Shown: positions 30,101 to 39,600 of the stretch, piece by piece
Numbering within the stretch: position 1 is the stretch's first letter
Layout of the letters: each line of letters starts with the position of its first letter
Assembly (NCBI RefSeq): GCF_047973035.1
Contig: NZ_JBKEBF010000019.1
Span: 1 to 64,000 of the forward strand
Direction: 5' to 3'
DNA length: 64,000 nucleotides
DNA from: Oleidesulfovibrio sp047973035
GTDB lineage: Bacteria > Desulfobacterota > Desulfovibrionia > Desulfovibrionales > Desulfovibrionaceae
The notes under the pieces: model-generated
The model's database searches: none
Seen by the model: the letters and a program-made list of their open reading frames with translations, nothing else
What the model was told of the DNA's origin: nothing
Translations under genes and position numbers: made by a program

Positions 30101-30202
30101 CACGAAGCAACACAGTATTCCGACATTAACAACTTGGCTGACGCGCGGGCAGCGGCCCAACGAACGGCACGTCTCAAACGCAAAAACCGCACCAGTAATT
30201 AA
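24116..30202 (+). CDS. NRPS: docking-C-(degenerate A)-acyl ligase-KR-T
   Basis: 2028 residues from the ATG at 24116 (GTGGAGGAATTCTAAA upstream), one base past the previous stop; the frame is open earlier but without signals. Order: TubC-type docking (1-60); condensation domain (HHIVADGWS near 200); about 505-800, a stretch without catalytic motifs that resembles the C-terminal end of an A domain (HWVKISAIPLTEAGKPDF); an AMP-forming ligase domain more like acyl-CoA ligases (AFTSGSTGKPKA near 1004, MTSLDHVASLF, STGDLAL, SSLGKIQRASL); ketoreductase (TGGLGSVGSAL near 1631, NFSTVFAHWG and YAACSALKE); carrier (ELGGSSVLL near 1948). A ligase-KR-T module typically loads an alpha-keto acid and reduces it to a hydroxy acid, as in depsipeptide synthetases; the C domain would then form an ester. 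Substrate unknown. Confidence 0.85.
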   Translation: MTALDVLKQCREKGIILSASNGSIKADSPTGAMSASLRNAIKTTRDQLLELLDNTSKFPMPRVHSMSNTAPLSPYQEFLWASQISDRPDHSMLNLVGAFDMEKSVSPVRLEEAWNILVKRHHALRTRIRLNSSGIPEQTTAPSSCLELQVIDAPSVEKHAHAMQNMARQFQNTGYNLAEELPIRVGLVQGPEKQTLIVGVHHIVADGWSVGILLQEMFVLLQQDDMNQPTLTPLPFQHQDYVRWMLDTTMPKLERKQSDFWHNKIQTMPSLHSLPTDYTRPEKRKENTRQIPFALQQQEVLALGKAAQATGSSLFMILHTCFRIAMYRFGNELEPVVSVPAANRQTRTELEALVGCFANKVLLHCKLNPGHTIATAVDCGRRCLLESLANQELPYARLLESQPRVQSWQALSQIFFSYNSLNLSGLPITPHPLPIASAKYDLSLLLWDVHGGLGGMVEYDTALFKAENMESFVALFRCICQALPGNLATTPAELELVPIMEPAKAPRYDEAVMPSMNAADSVFFLKTKDSPLVRRLIALAENKQAACHWVEELPEKISESTLIITTLHPLDIQEALENGKLKDVRICFLNTLCHAHNLKQLQQSGAIASLLLEHPSDNNQHITIDLANTETLRGDERYVPATFSKPFKNTHPADLIELLPSLRGWSKGQREAMFPLPTPENRTAWIEGQCIDLDRLARSISIQSGGVDLVLGMLPSPGPEYAPTNLKTELLVVWYASEDDTEPVYESDGVSLAHWVKISAIPLTEAGKPDFTTLSRLPVLSKTALKAPADAQIGPNQRSLPVLHHSDVTKPGKYCPIEKQYTAMGMEMPVPETTQDFGKISQVYGGNPDRSPLTFSFVKTIEEAAYTEFIFINHKGKRTSLTGKELMDRAKSLLHGLQSNGMLHGDKLVCYCPEQIDILPLFWASLLGGYCLTIFLPPVEGQNPEPVLQRFGYILESLDFPTVVTRRNQKLPESTAQALYVEELAGNGEQAEVTPAAPDELIYMAFTSGSTGKPKAVPLMAQNIASMLIGKSQWLGPLESETLLSMTSLDHVASLFAHCFLGILRKARLVLCPVQYILADTTRILDLITEHKITRTWAPEFLWRQLHSSVTALSNSSGKWDLSSLSHVFSGGEPTREATFKRLEEALMPFGMNKGVLANAWGMSETSSFYTIARPWAAGSGQVFASIVDAGAPVPGMSMRIVNAKGKVVPQGEIGSLQVSGPAVIKEYYNNPKANAKDFTDDGWFSTGDLALICDDKLILYGREKEILIIRGQNISQVEVEGAVEALPGVIPGFTAALGCRDAETKVEEVVLFFSTDLHTAEAKAELVSRIQSTISQGFGVVPKHIIPVPTHEIPKSSLGKIQRASLIKRFLEGEFANAIRAVDMLLANERTMPDWFAAKRWIPEQLNHNPLHTLDKWTIFLVGPETGLRSPLQQALETRGAQVVQAVMDCNNRHENGSAELWISLLISRVEGNKTGIVCLLPEANDTESCPPDRFVKWQEKALSPLFTLIKHLAGKDLPEPDMICAITVNGQAVERQHSCSPGAALVTGLLNAHKRQNNNHRVLLVDSQGADLAMESEMITTELCEPTPRTTVALRNGQRFVPDLAPIKFASAPAHAGWEMPFRSDKFCVCTGGLGSVGSALLPHILASTKARLLIIGRKSRGEAEHKLKALTRGAHASRVVYVQADLSNYTALNNAFALGCRIFGSVPGGILHLAADTSSHQIQNIDFKAFCKATTATLQNLQNLESVFNSHQGNGPIINFSTVFAHWGERDFGVYAACSALKESFIHNKAARRSDAGCTLSWALLTTNTTSQSSAMQSRFLAKRGFLSITPRNCFISMLGVLQAGISAAMVGVDRTSPAISGDVHSAVVPAQVINCSNVSSFVPTYPLRHPQCPMLPAELVHKKTDYTSTHEAASASAYEQRMAAVWKEVLSLEHVDVEANFFELGGSSVLLPRLRTKVEQVFGVDIGSTGIFQHASVREMALAIGQQSATKHEATQYSDINNLADARAAAQRTARLKRKNRTSN

Positions 30203-30237
30203 CCAGACCCCAACCCCGATTGAGACGGAGAATACTC

Positions 30238-33200
30238 ATGTCAGCCGATAACAAATGGGAAAAAGAAAAATATATGAATGCCGTGGCCGTGGTAGGCATG
30301 GCCGGTCGCTTCAGTCAGGCCGACGCTCTCGACCAGTTATGGACTAATCTGAAAAACGGTGTGGAGGTGGTTCGCCCTCTAAGCCCAAAGATTCTTGACC
30401 AAGCAGGATGCCCGTCACACATAAGGGAGCATCCCAACTTCGTGCCGATGACCGCACAAATGGAGGATGTTGGTTATTTCGATGCAACATTCTTCGGGTA
30501 CACTCCTGCAGAAGCGCGCACGATGGATCCTCAGTTGAGGCTTATGCTTGAAACATCATGGCATGCCTTTGAAAATGCTGGTTATGCCCCCAGACCGGAG
30601 TGCGGGCTGGCTGCAGTCTATGCCGGAGCACAGTTCAGCCTTTACTGGCCTTGCAATGTACAGCCCGATTTTAGCGACAATCAATGCCTCAACTATCTCC
30701 AGCCCGCCTTGCTCAACGGTCAGGACTTTTTGAGTACCTGGATCTCCTACAAGCTCGGACTGAACGGTCCAAGCCTCAACGTACAGACAGCCTGCTCCAC
30801 CGGCCTTGTGGTAGTGGCCACAGCCTGCCAGAACTTGCTGGATCACAGCTGCGATATGGCACTGGCCGTAGCCGGTAGTGTCAGTTCGCCACGGAACTGG
30901 GGCTATATTGCCGAACCGCAAAGTATCCTTTCCCCCACAGGGCATTGCCGTCCATTCGATGCCAAAGCTTGCGGAACCATAAGCGGCGAAGGCGTCGGGG
31001 CAATTCTTCTCAAACGACTAGGAGACGCCATTGCAGATGGAGATTCCATTCAAGCTGTCATTCGGGGCTGCGGAGTAAACAACGATGGTGCAGCCCGCCC
31101 CGGCTACTCCAGCCCGAGCATCAAAGGGCAAAAGGCTGTCATTCGCACAGCCTACAGTGTAGCCGGCATCTGCAGCAGCGAAATTCAATACGTGGAGGCT
31201 CACGGAACGGGCACGTCTTTAGGTGATCCCATCGAATTTATAGCCCTGCAATCTGTATTTGGCGAAAAAAACCGATCCACTCCCTGTGTGCTAGGTTCTG
31301 TTAAAGCCAATTATGGCCATCTGGGTGCCGCAGCTGGCATGCTTTCCTTAATAAAGGTCATCTTGACCCTGAAAAACGCCATATTTACGCCCCAGATTAA
31401 CTATAACACACCGAACCCTGATCTGTTTCTGGACAAAAGCGCATTTCGCATCTTTACGCAAACCACACCGTGGCATAGCGAATCCCCAAGAATTGCAGCA
31501 GTCAGTTCTTTTGGCTTCGGCGGAACCAACTGCCATGCGGTGGTGGAAGAGTGGCCTGCGGAAATAACAACCCAACGGAAACATCATACTTCCGGTAACC
31601 ATTGCATTTACCTCAGTGCAGCCAGTCGCGACTCTCTGGATAGCTTGTGCCGAAAGTGGTCCGACTACCTGCAAGCGAATGCTGGCGCTGTTCTCCGCGA
31701 TATTTCCACCCAAAGCCTGAACAGCAGAAAGCACCTATCTTGGAGAACCGGAGCATGGGGCAACACAGCAAAACAACTTGCTGAGTCCTTAAAAAAAGCT
31801 ACATCGGCTCTTCCCTTAAAGCCTGTCAGCAAAACTGCTAAGAATCTTGTGGCTGTCTTCTCCGGGCAGGGCTCCCAATACCCCGGTATGGTTAACGAAC
31901 TACACGACAAGGATGCAGACTTTCGAACAACCTTGGATAGATGCGGCCAGCTGATAGAAAAGTATGCCGGAGAAAATTTAGTGCGTCAGGCCCTTTGTCC
32001 TGATGTGACAAAAGAAAAACTGAAGCACACCCACGTCATACAGCCCGTTTTGTTTTCTATCGGGTACGCCTTGTGTGAAACACTCAAGGCTAAAGGAATC
32101 AAACCCAATGCAGTAATGGGGCACAGCCTTGGTGAATACACTGCGGCCTGCGTAGCCGGCGTATTTTCACTTGAAGACGCCGTACGGCTGACATGCGCCC
32201 GGGGACAACTTATGGCGGCATTACCCGGTGGTGACATGCTTGCCGTAGCAGCCGGTCGTGATGCACTACTCCCCTACCTGCAAGGAGTACCGTCAGCTCC
32301 AAACGAGCCTTTTCTGACGATTGCGGCCTGTAATGCCCCGGAACAGACCGTGGTTTCCGGATCATGTGATATGATTAAAAAGCTTCGGACGGTACTGACA
32401 AACAAAGCCATCCGTTGCACCAGACTTGATGTTTCTCATGCATTTCACTCCCCGCTCATGCAACCCATGATTACCGCTTTCTCCAGCGAGCTGGAGAAGA
32501 CACGGTTTCACCTCCCAAAAATTCCACTTATCTCCAATGTTACGGGCAAACCTGAAGCGAAGTTGCTCACCTCTTCTCAGTACTGGCTGGACCATACCCT
32601 CAATCCGGTGCTTTTCAGTCAGGGGCTTGTGCATGCCGCAAAGGAGGGTGAAAACGTCTTTATTGAAATCGGCCCGCGCCCTGTTCTCGAATCGCCCGCC
32701 TTGCAAACACTGGCAACACTGGACACCCCCTTCACATGGCTGCCGCTGTTAGATGACCCCACGCGACAGGTACATACAGACAGTCAGGCTATAGCCCTGT
32801 GCCTCATCGAGCTTTACAAACGTGGAATCACTCCAGTTCCGACCACTCCCAGCGGTCCCAGATTGTCGCTGCCGCTGTATCCGTTTGCCAAAGAGCACCA
32901 TTGGCTGGACATGGCAAAAGCCGGCTATTCCGACAACAAGGCCTGTACACCAGCCCCTCAGACTGCCGTGGAGCTTGAAAACAAAGAAGATATGAGCCTG
33001 CTGGAAACGCTTGCAGCTATCTGGACATCAATCTTAGGCATTGACGGCCTGAGCGAGGACGACGACTTCTTCGCTCTTGGGGGCACCTCCATAGCTGCTA
33101 TCCGTATTTTAACGACCATTAAAAACATAATGGGAATTACTATTTCCCTTTCCGAATTTAGCAACATGCGCACCCTGCGAGCGTTGGAAATGCATGTGGA

Positions 33201-33255
33201 ATTCCAATTGAGACAACAAGATAAGGACGCCTCCGCACCCTTCTCAGCATCATAA
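30238..33255 (+). CDS. Type I PKS module (KS-AT-T)
   Basis: 1005 residues; ATG at 30238 with GGAG upstream (a TTG at 30220 is a poorer start). Ketosynthase with active Cys in QTACSTG (about 186) and both His (VEAHGTGT about 321, NYGHLGA about 359); acyltransferase with GHSLGEY (about 628) and HAFHS (about 734), the malonyl-type motif; carrier with ALGGTSIAA (Ser about 950). No KR, DH or ER, so the added two-carbon unit should stay a beta-keto group. It lies between an NRPS ending in a KR-T module and one starting with a Cy domain, so it should extend the hydroxy-acyl chain by malonate and pass a beta-ketoacyl group to a heterocyclising module. Confidence 0.9.
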   Translation: MSADNKWEKEKYMNAVAVVGMAGRFSQADALDQLWTNLKNGVEVVRPLSPKILDQAGCPSHIREHPNFVPMTAQMEDVGYFDATFFGYTPAEARTMDPQLRLMLETSWHAFENAGYAPRPECGLAAVYAGAQFSLYWPCNVQPDFSDNQCLNYLQPALLNGQDFLSTWISYKLGLNGPSLNVQTACSTGLVVVATACQNLLDHSCDMALAVAGSVSSPRNWGYIAEPQSILSPTGHCRPFDAKACGTISGEGVGAILLKRLGDAIADGDSIQAVIRGCGVNNDGAARPGYSSPSIKGQKAVIRTAYSVAGICSSEIQYVEAHGTGTSLGDPIEFIALQSVFGEKNRSTPCVLGSVKANYGHLGAAAGMLSLIKVILTLKNAIFTPQINYNTPNPDLFLDKSAFRIFTQTTPWHSESPRIAAVSSFGFGGTNCHAVVEEWPAEITTQRKHHTSGNHCIYLSAASRDSLDSLCRKWSDYLQANAGAVLRDISTQSLNSRKHLSWRTGAWGNTAKQLAESLKKATSALPLKPVSKTAKNLVAVFSGQGSQYPGMVNELHDKDADFRTTLDRCGQLIEKYAGENLVRQALCPDVTKEKLKHTHVIQPVLFSIGYALCETLKAKGIKPNAVMGHSLGEYTAACVAGVFSLEDAVRLTCARGQLMAALPGGDMLAVAAGRDALLPYLQGVPSAPNEPFLTIAACNAPEQTVVSGSCDMIKKLRTVLTNKAIRCTRLDVSHAFHSPLMQPMITAFSSELEKTRFHLPKIPLISNVTGKPEAKLLTSSQYWLDHTLNPVLFSQGLVHAAKEGENVFIEIGPRPVLESPALQTLATLDTPFTWLPLLDDPTRQVHTDSQAIALCLIELYKRGITPVPTTPSGPRLSLPLYPFAKEHHWLDMAKAGYSDNKACTPAPQTAVELENKEDMSLLETLAAIWTSILGIDGLSEDDDFFALGGTSIAAIRILTTIKNIMGITISLSEFSNMRTLRALEMHVEFQLRQQDKDASAPFSAS

Positions 33256-33295
33256 TTACGCATGCTATCACGCATAGTTAAGCCATGAGGAAGCC

Positions 33296-36200
33296 ATGAC
33301 CAGAAAATTTACATTTTCCAGAAAACAACTTGATAACGCTCTGAACCGAAAAAAAGAAGGGCACTATCTGACACCCGACTCCGCCTGCAGGTACGATCCA
33401 TTTCCGCTTACCGACTTGCAACAGGCATACTGGATAGGCAGAAGTAACGAACTTCAGGGCGGCACCGGCATGCAGATGTACATGGAGTTTCATTGCTGCA
33501 ACTTTAACCGGACACGCTTCAATCAGGCTATTAACCGCTTGATCCAGCGACACGACATGTTACGCGTTGTCATCCACGGTGACGGGCAGCAACGGGTGCT
33601 GGAAACAGTCCCCGAACAAAAGATTTTTTTTGAAGATTTAACGGCTCTCGGGTCAGACGAACAAAGCCAACGCCTGCAAGCTATCGCATTGGAAATGCAG
33701 GAAACCGTATCAGACCTGAAGCAATGGCCCCAAAGCCAGTTCCGTTTTTCTGCAACATCTGGAAAAACCGAAGGCCGACTGCATTTTAAATGGGACATGT
33801 GGTGCTTTGACGGGCGAAGCTTCCAGATCATCTTCGAAGATCTTGCCGCCTTATATCAAAATCCTGATGCAGACCTACCTCCTTTGGAACTACGCTTTCG
33901 GGACTATGTGCTCGCACTGCAGGAATTTGAAAAAGGCGAAGTATATCAAAACGACCTGAACTACTGGCGCAACAAGCTGGCAACCATGCCGCCACCACCA
34001 TCACTGCCACGTCCTCCTGCAAAGAGTGCTTACGCCAAAAAAACCGGATCGCAAGGCTTTACCACCCTGACACACACCCTCACGGCTGAAACAACTGCCG
34101 CCATCCAAAAAGGATGCGCAAAACACGGGTTGTCCCTGACCTCTTTCATGGGTGCGGTCTATAGCGAAGTTCTCGGCCTTTGGAGCGGCATGGAGCACTT
34201 CACCCTCAATTTTCCCCGCTTCAACCGAAATCTAGACTGGCATCCTGATGTGTCTAATATTGTGGGAGAATTTGCGTCATTCACGTTGTTGGAAGTCAAT
34301 CTGGCATCTGGGGTGACCTTTCTAGACCGGGCAAAAAAACTGCAACAACGCATGTGGACGGATCTGGAACACAGCAATGTCTCTGGACTGCGCCTTCTGC
34401 GCGAGCGCACTCGCGAAAAAGGCGCGTTGGAAATACAAGCCATGCCGGTGGTCTTTACGGCCATGCCTGACAGACGCACGACGGGCAAAACCTTGGAACA
34501 GGCCATCGAATCCTTCGGTGAAGTACTCTCCACCAAGGGCGAAACACCGCAGGTTCAGCTCGACTGCCAGTATTTTCTGCTAAACGACAAGCTGAGGATC
34601 AACTGGGACACTCAGGCAGAAACATACCCGGAAGGTCTTATTCAGGACATGTTCAACGAATATATCCGCCTGCTGGAGCGGTTTGCCGATGATGAGGAAG
34701 TCTGGTCGTGCGAACGTCCGGCCCGCGCTCCTCTGAATCAGTTGAAACGTCGAGACAGCCTGAACAACATTCATCTGGAACTACCAGATACAACGGTCTT
34801 TGATCTTTTTGCAGCAAAAGCTGCAGAATACCCGGAAAAAACCGCCGTGGTCAGCGGTAATGAGCGCATATCACTCAGTGAGTTGCTGCAGTACGCTCAC
34901 ACCATCGGTTCACACATCGTACAGGCTATGGAAAAAGGAAAGACTCATGCCGCCCCCGGCCCTACCCCGGCGGTGGGCGTGATGCTTAACCGCGGCTGGA
35001 AACAGATAGCCTGCGTTCTGGGCATCCATGCTGCAGGGCTGGCATACCTTCCGCTGGACACGGGGACCACTGCCACAAGACTGCAACAAATTCTGGAAAC
35101 AAGCCGGCCACACATGGTCATAACCGAATGCGGCTATTTAAAAGCAGGCGGCTCAAGTACGACCCCGTTCGTTCCGGTGGATCAGTTCCTTAAAAAAAAT
35201 GCAGGGCTAGGGCTACCGCCCGGCCCTAAGCTGGATGAACCAGCCTACATAATTTTCACTTCCGGATCCACGGGCGTGCCCAAGGGCGTAACTGTAGGGC
35301 ACAAGGCATTGCTCAATCTCGTGACCTACACCAACAGCCGCTTCAACATCAACGAGTCGGATACCATTCTGGCTGTGACGGCTCTGCATCATGATCTGTC
35401 AGTCTTTGACATTTTCGGAGCCACATCCGCCGGAGCAAAGCTCGTTTGCATGGATAACGATAAAGCTTTGGATGCAGCACACTGGGAGACTCTTTTACGA
35501 AACGAAAAGATAACGCTCTGGAACAGCGTACCCATGTTTATGGAACACTTATTGGCACATTGGGCCGGCAGATCTCCACTTGCCAATCTTCGGCTGGCTA
35601 TATTGGGCGGAGACTGGCTTGATCCGGGAATTACCCGACGACTTGCGAAAGTGGCCCCACATGCACGGCTCATTTCTATCGGCGGCCCCACAGAGACCAC
35701 AGTATGGAACATCATGAACGAGGTAACGAGCAAGCCTGCTAACTGGGACACCATCCCATACGGCAAGCCCATTGCCAACAGCAGCTACCATATCCTGACC
35801 CCGGCACTTCAGGATACGCCAGACTGGGTAGAAGGAGAAATGTATTGCGGCGGTACACCGCTGTGCATGAGCAGCAACACAGATCCGACTCTGGACGCAA
35901 GAAACTTCGTAATCCATCCACGCACCGGAGAACGTCTATACCGGACGGGTGACATGGGCTGCTATAGGCCTGAAGGACTCATTGAAATCATTGGACGTAA
36001 AGACTTTCAGCTGAACATCAACGGCTACAGGCTGGACCCCGCAGAAGTGGAAAAAGTGCTTAATCGACATCCTGCCATCCGGCGCGCCGTTGTCAGTGCC
36101 GTAGGCGAAAAGGGAAAGGAAATACTCGGGGCCTTCCTTGTTGCACATGATAGCAGTCTGGATATCCGGAAACTTCGTAACTGGCTATTAGTACAGCTGC

Positions 36201-36607
36201 CCTTACAGATACAGCCCAAAGTGATCTTCATGCTGAACGAGTTTCCGCTAACAGCTAACGGCAAACTGGATCGCAAGGCTCTTCAGGGCACGCCGTTAAG
36301 CCTCGCAGTACGGATTCAGGAGGAACAACGGGAGCCAGCAAATGCCATGGAACAACTGCTGAAAGAAATTTGGGAAGCTGTTCTTGAAGTAAATGTTGCC
36401 GGTGTCATGAGCAACTTTTTTGAACTAGGTGGCAACTCACTTAAAGCCATGCAGGTACTCACACGCATAGAAGACAAGATCTTCATCCGCCACCCACTGG
36501 CTTCTTTCTTTGCAACGCCCACCATCGCTGAGCTGGCAGAGGCACTACTCGTGCAACTGACTACGGACCATAACGCAGAACACGTTAGTAGCGGAGGTGC
36601 GGCGTAA
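33296..36607 (+). CDS. NRPS module Cy-A(Cys-like)-T
   Basis: 1103 residues. The N-terminal cyclisation domain has DMWCFD at about 168-173 (the DxxxxD motif) and the NIVGEFASF block also seen in the Cy domain of the 17515 gene. The A domain (A3 FTSGSTGVPKG near 652, A4 HHDLSVFD) reads D-L-F-N-I-G-I-V-W, close to cysteine codes, and is very similar to A1 of the 17515 gene. Carrier Ser near 1048 (ELGGNSLKAM). It should add cysteine to the polyketide-extended chain and close a second thiazoline ring. No oxidase domain is present to make a thiazole and no methyl- or reductase domain for a thiazolidine. Confidence 0.9.
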   Translation: MTRKFTFSRKQLDNALNRKKEGHYLTPDSACRYDPFPLTDLQQAYWIGRSNELQGGTGMQMYMEFHCCNFNRTRFNQAINRLIQRHDMLRVVIHGDGQQRVLETVPEQKIFFEDLTALGSDEQSQRLQAIALEMQETVSDLKQWPQSQFRFSATSGKTEGRLHFKWDMWCFDGRSFQIIFEDLAALYQNPDADLPPLELRFRDYVLALQEFEKGEVYQNDLNYWRNKLATMPPPPSLPRPPAKSAYAKKTGSQGFTTLTHTLTAETTAAIQKGCAKHGLSLTSFMGAVYSEVLGLWSGMEHFTLNFPRFNRNLDWHPDVSNIVGEFASFTLLEVNLASGVTFLDRAKKLQQRMWTDLEHSNVSGLRLLRERTREKGALEIQAMPVVFTAMPDRRTTGKTLEQAIESFGEVLSTKGETPQVQLDCQYFLLNDKLRINWDTQAETYPEGLIQDMFNEYIRLLERFADDEEVWSCERPARAPLNQLKRRDSLNNIHLELPDTTVFDLFAAKAAEYPEKTAVVSGNERISLSELLQYAHTIGSHIVQAMEKGKTHAAPGPTPAVGVMLNRGWKQIACVLGIHAAGLAYLPLDTGTTATRLQQILETSRPHMVITECGYLKAGGSSTTPFVPVDQFLKKNAGLGLPPGPKLDEPAYIIFTSGSTGVPKGVTVGHKALLNLVTYTNSRFNINESDTILAVTALHHDLSVFDIFGATSAGAKLVCMDNDKALDAAHWETLLRNEKITLWNSVPMFMEHLLAHWAGRSPLANLRLAILGGDWLDPGITRRLAKVAPHARLISIGGPTETTVWNIMNEVTSKPANWDTIPYGKPIANSSYHILTPALQDTPDWVEGEMYCGGTPLCMSSNTDPTLDARNFVIHPRTGERLYRTGDMGCYRPEGLIEIIGRKDFQLNINGYRLDPAEVEKVLNRHPAIRRAVVSAVGEKGKEILGAFLVAHDSSLDIRKLRNWLLVQLPLQIQPKVIFMLNEFPLTANGKLDRKALQGTPLSLAVRIQEEQREPANAMEQLLKEIWEAVLEVNVAGVMSNFFELGGNSLKAMQVLTRIEDKIFIRHPLASFFATPTIAELAEALLVQLTTDHNAEHVSSGGAA

Positions 36608-36609
36608 AC

Positions 36610-39600
36610 ATGAACAAACAAACATTAGTCGAACTGCCTCTGGAAGAACTGCTCAATTTTGCCAGAGAAACAGCCAGAAACAATGGGAATGTCCATATTG
36701 CTTTCGGGCCGGAAGGAGTGACGGTGGAAAAAGCAGAGCTATCCTTTGCTCAGGAGCGCCTCTGGTTCATGAACCGGCTTTCACCCGATAATCCATTTTA
36801 CAACATTCCCTTCTACCTGGAAGTAGCCGGAGAGCTAGACCGGAAAGCCTTTACCAAGGCGTGGACAGAACTCATCAAGCGGCACAGCTGCCTTCACAGC
36901 TGCTACCCCGGAGACGAAACGGGAAAGCCAACAGTGACTCTGTTACTACCAGACAACCTGCCTCTCACATATAATGATATCTCTCATCAGGCGCATGAAG
37001 AGCAGCAAAAACATCTTAAGTGCGCAATGAATTACGAAGGAAGTATCGGCTTTGATATGGCGCAAGGCCCGCTCTTACGAGGGGTATTAATCCGTCAGAA
37101 AAAAAATCTGCATACACTGCTTATCACTTTCCATCATATCATCTTTGACGGCTGGTCCGTGACCATTTTTTACAAAGAGCTTTTTGAAATCTACGACACA
37201 ATCCGTAAAGGCACCCCTCTGCCACTGCATAACAGTGATGCTACGTATGAACAGTACGCCTTGTGGCAACGCCAACGCATGACGTTGGAATATATAAAAA
37301 AAGAGCAAAAATGGTGGCAGACAGAGCTGCAAGACCTTCCAGAGCTGCAATTATGGACAGACGCTCCACGACCGGAAACCCAGACATTTTCCGGCGACAC
37401 AATTGAATTCTTCATTCCCGGCTCGGTGGCAACAGCCATGGAAAATTTGGCCCAAAGGCATAATGCAACTCCATTTATGGCATGGTTGGCAGTTTTTAGT
37501 CTGATGCTCTCTCGTTTTTCCGGGCAGGTTGATTTTGCCGTAGGGTGTTCGGTTGCAGGCCGTAACCATCCGGCTACGGAGAATATTATCGGATTTTTCC
37601 TCAATAATCTGGTGGTGCGCAATCGTCTTACTGACAATTCCCCCTTTACACAGTTGCTGGAAAACCTGCGAGACACTGTGCTGCACGCCATGGAGCACGA
37701 AGAATTACCGTTCCAATTTCTTGCTGACGCAGTAGGCGAAGGACGAAGCCTGAACAAAAACCCGCTCTATCAGGCCGGCCTAGTCTACCAGAACACTCCA
37801 TCGCTGGACACACTCAGCAAAGAGCTGTCTCTACATTCCGTTCTGGTGCCTATGAACACTACCCATATGGATGTCGAGTTTTTGATCTGGCCGGAAAAGA
37901 ACGGACTTCGCTGCTATCTGGTTTTCGCCACAGACATCATCAGTGCCCAGCGTGCCAAAGATATGGTCGATACGCTCAAGTGGATAGGCCGGATTGTCAG
38001 CGACACACCGAGCATTCCTATCCATGAAATCCTGCCTGCGGAGAAAGCCACCATTCTCCACGGGCAACAGTTGCAGCACGACTATCTGCCGTTTTGGCAG
38101 CAGCTGGAAAAAATTCTGGAAACGGATGAGTCAACCACAGCCATCTTTATTACCGGAGAATCCGGCTACAAAACAGACTCAAAAGAGATCAGCTACGGCG
38201 ATCTGGTCAGAGAAGCCGAACAGATGGCAGCGCGTCTTGACCAGCTTAAGCTCAAGCCCGGCAGCATTGTCTCCATCATGCTTCATCCCAGTCTGGAACA
38301 AACAGCCGCCATGCTGGCCGTATGGCGTCAGGGTTGTATCTGGGTTCCGCTGGACCCCGATCATCCGGCCTCTATGAATCAATGGATCATGGAAGATTCC
38401 GCTTCATGTTGTGTCATAACCCATAGCTTGCTGTGGGAAGAGCATACCAAAGAAACCGTTTCGGGCATCATGCCCTGCCTGATAGATTGTCACGTCGAAA
38501 CTCAACCCGCCAAAGTCGGAACTCCGCCAAGCGCGTCCGCAGCCTGCATCCTGTATACTTCCGGCTCCACCGGTCAGCCCAAAGGGATTACCTTGTCCCA
38601 CGAAGCCCTGCATACACGGCTGAGCTGGATGTGGTTTGAGCTGCCCTGGAAAACGGGCGATGTTGCTTGCCAGAAAACATCCCCCTGCTTTGTGGATTTT
38701 CTATGGGAAACCTTCGGAGCCATTCTGGGGCGCACCCCGCTGGTTCTTGCCGGTGCAAGACCATATCGGAATATTGACCGGCTGCTTACAGTAATGCGTG
38801 AGCACAAGGTTACCCACATGGTTCTTGTCCCCTCTCTGCTCCGGGCCATGCACGAAGTTGGACAAGGGATTGGCGAAACAGTTCCTTCGTTACGTGTCAT
38901 CCTCAGCAGTGGCGAAGTGCTTTGTCCGGAGCTATGCCAAAAGACACGCAACGCCCTTCCCGACATCCGCCTTTTCAATCTGTACGGCTCCACAGAGGTC
39001 ATGGACGCCATCTGGCACGAGGCCTCTGCCAAGGACAGAAAGGCCGTACCTGTAGGCAAACCAGTCCACAATACCACGGTGGCTATACTTGACGATGCAC
39101 TGCGGCCTGTTCCTACCGGCGAAAAAGGCACGCTCTATGTCTGCGGCCCATGCGTAGCCCACGGCTACCACGGCAAAGCCAGCAAAAAAAACGCTATGTT
39201 TATCCCCCCTGAAATCCCGGGAATAGAAACACCCCAGGGACGCTGGTTCTGCATGGGTGATGAGGCCGCCTTAGGTCAAGATGGCCTCATCTATTATCAT
39301 GGTCGCAAGGATAGGCAGATCAAGGTTCGAGGTGTCCGGATGGAGCCGGATGGCATTGTGGCAACCCTTCAAAAGCACGAACAGGTCAAAGAAGCAAAGG
39401 TCATGGCACAACCGGGCCCAGATGGCACAGACAGGTTGGTGGCTTATATCCTGCCCGAACAGAGAGCAAACGAATTCAACTCGGCAGATTGGGCCCGAGA
39501 GCTCCGTCCATTTATGAGCACATTATTGCCCCCATCTATGCTGCCGGACATTTTTATTCCAATTACAGAGTGGCCACGAACCCCCTCCGGCAAAGTCAAT

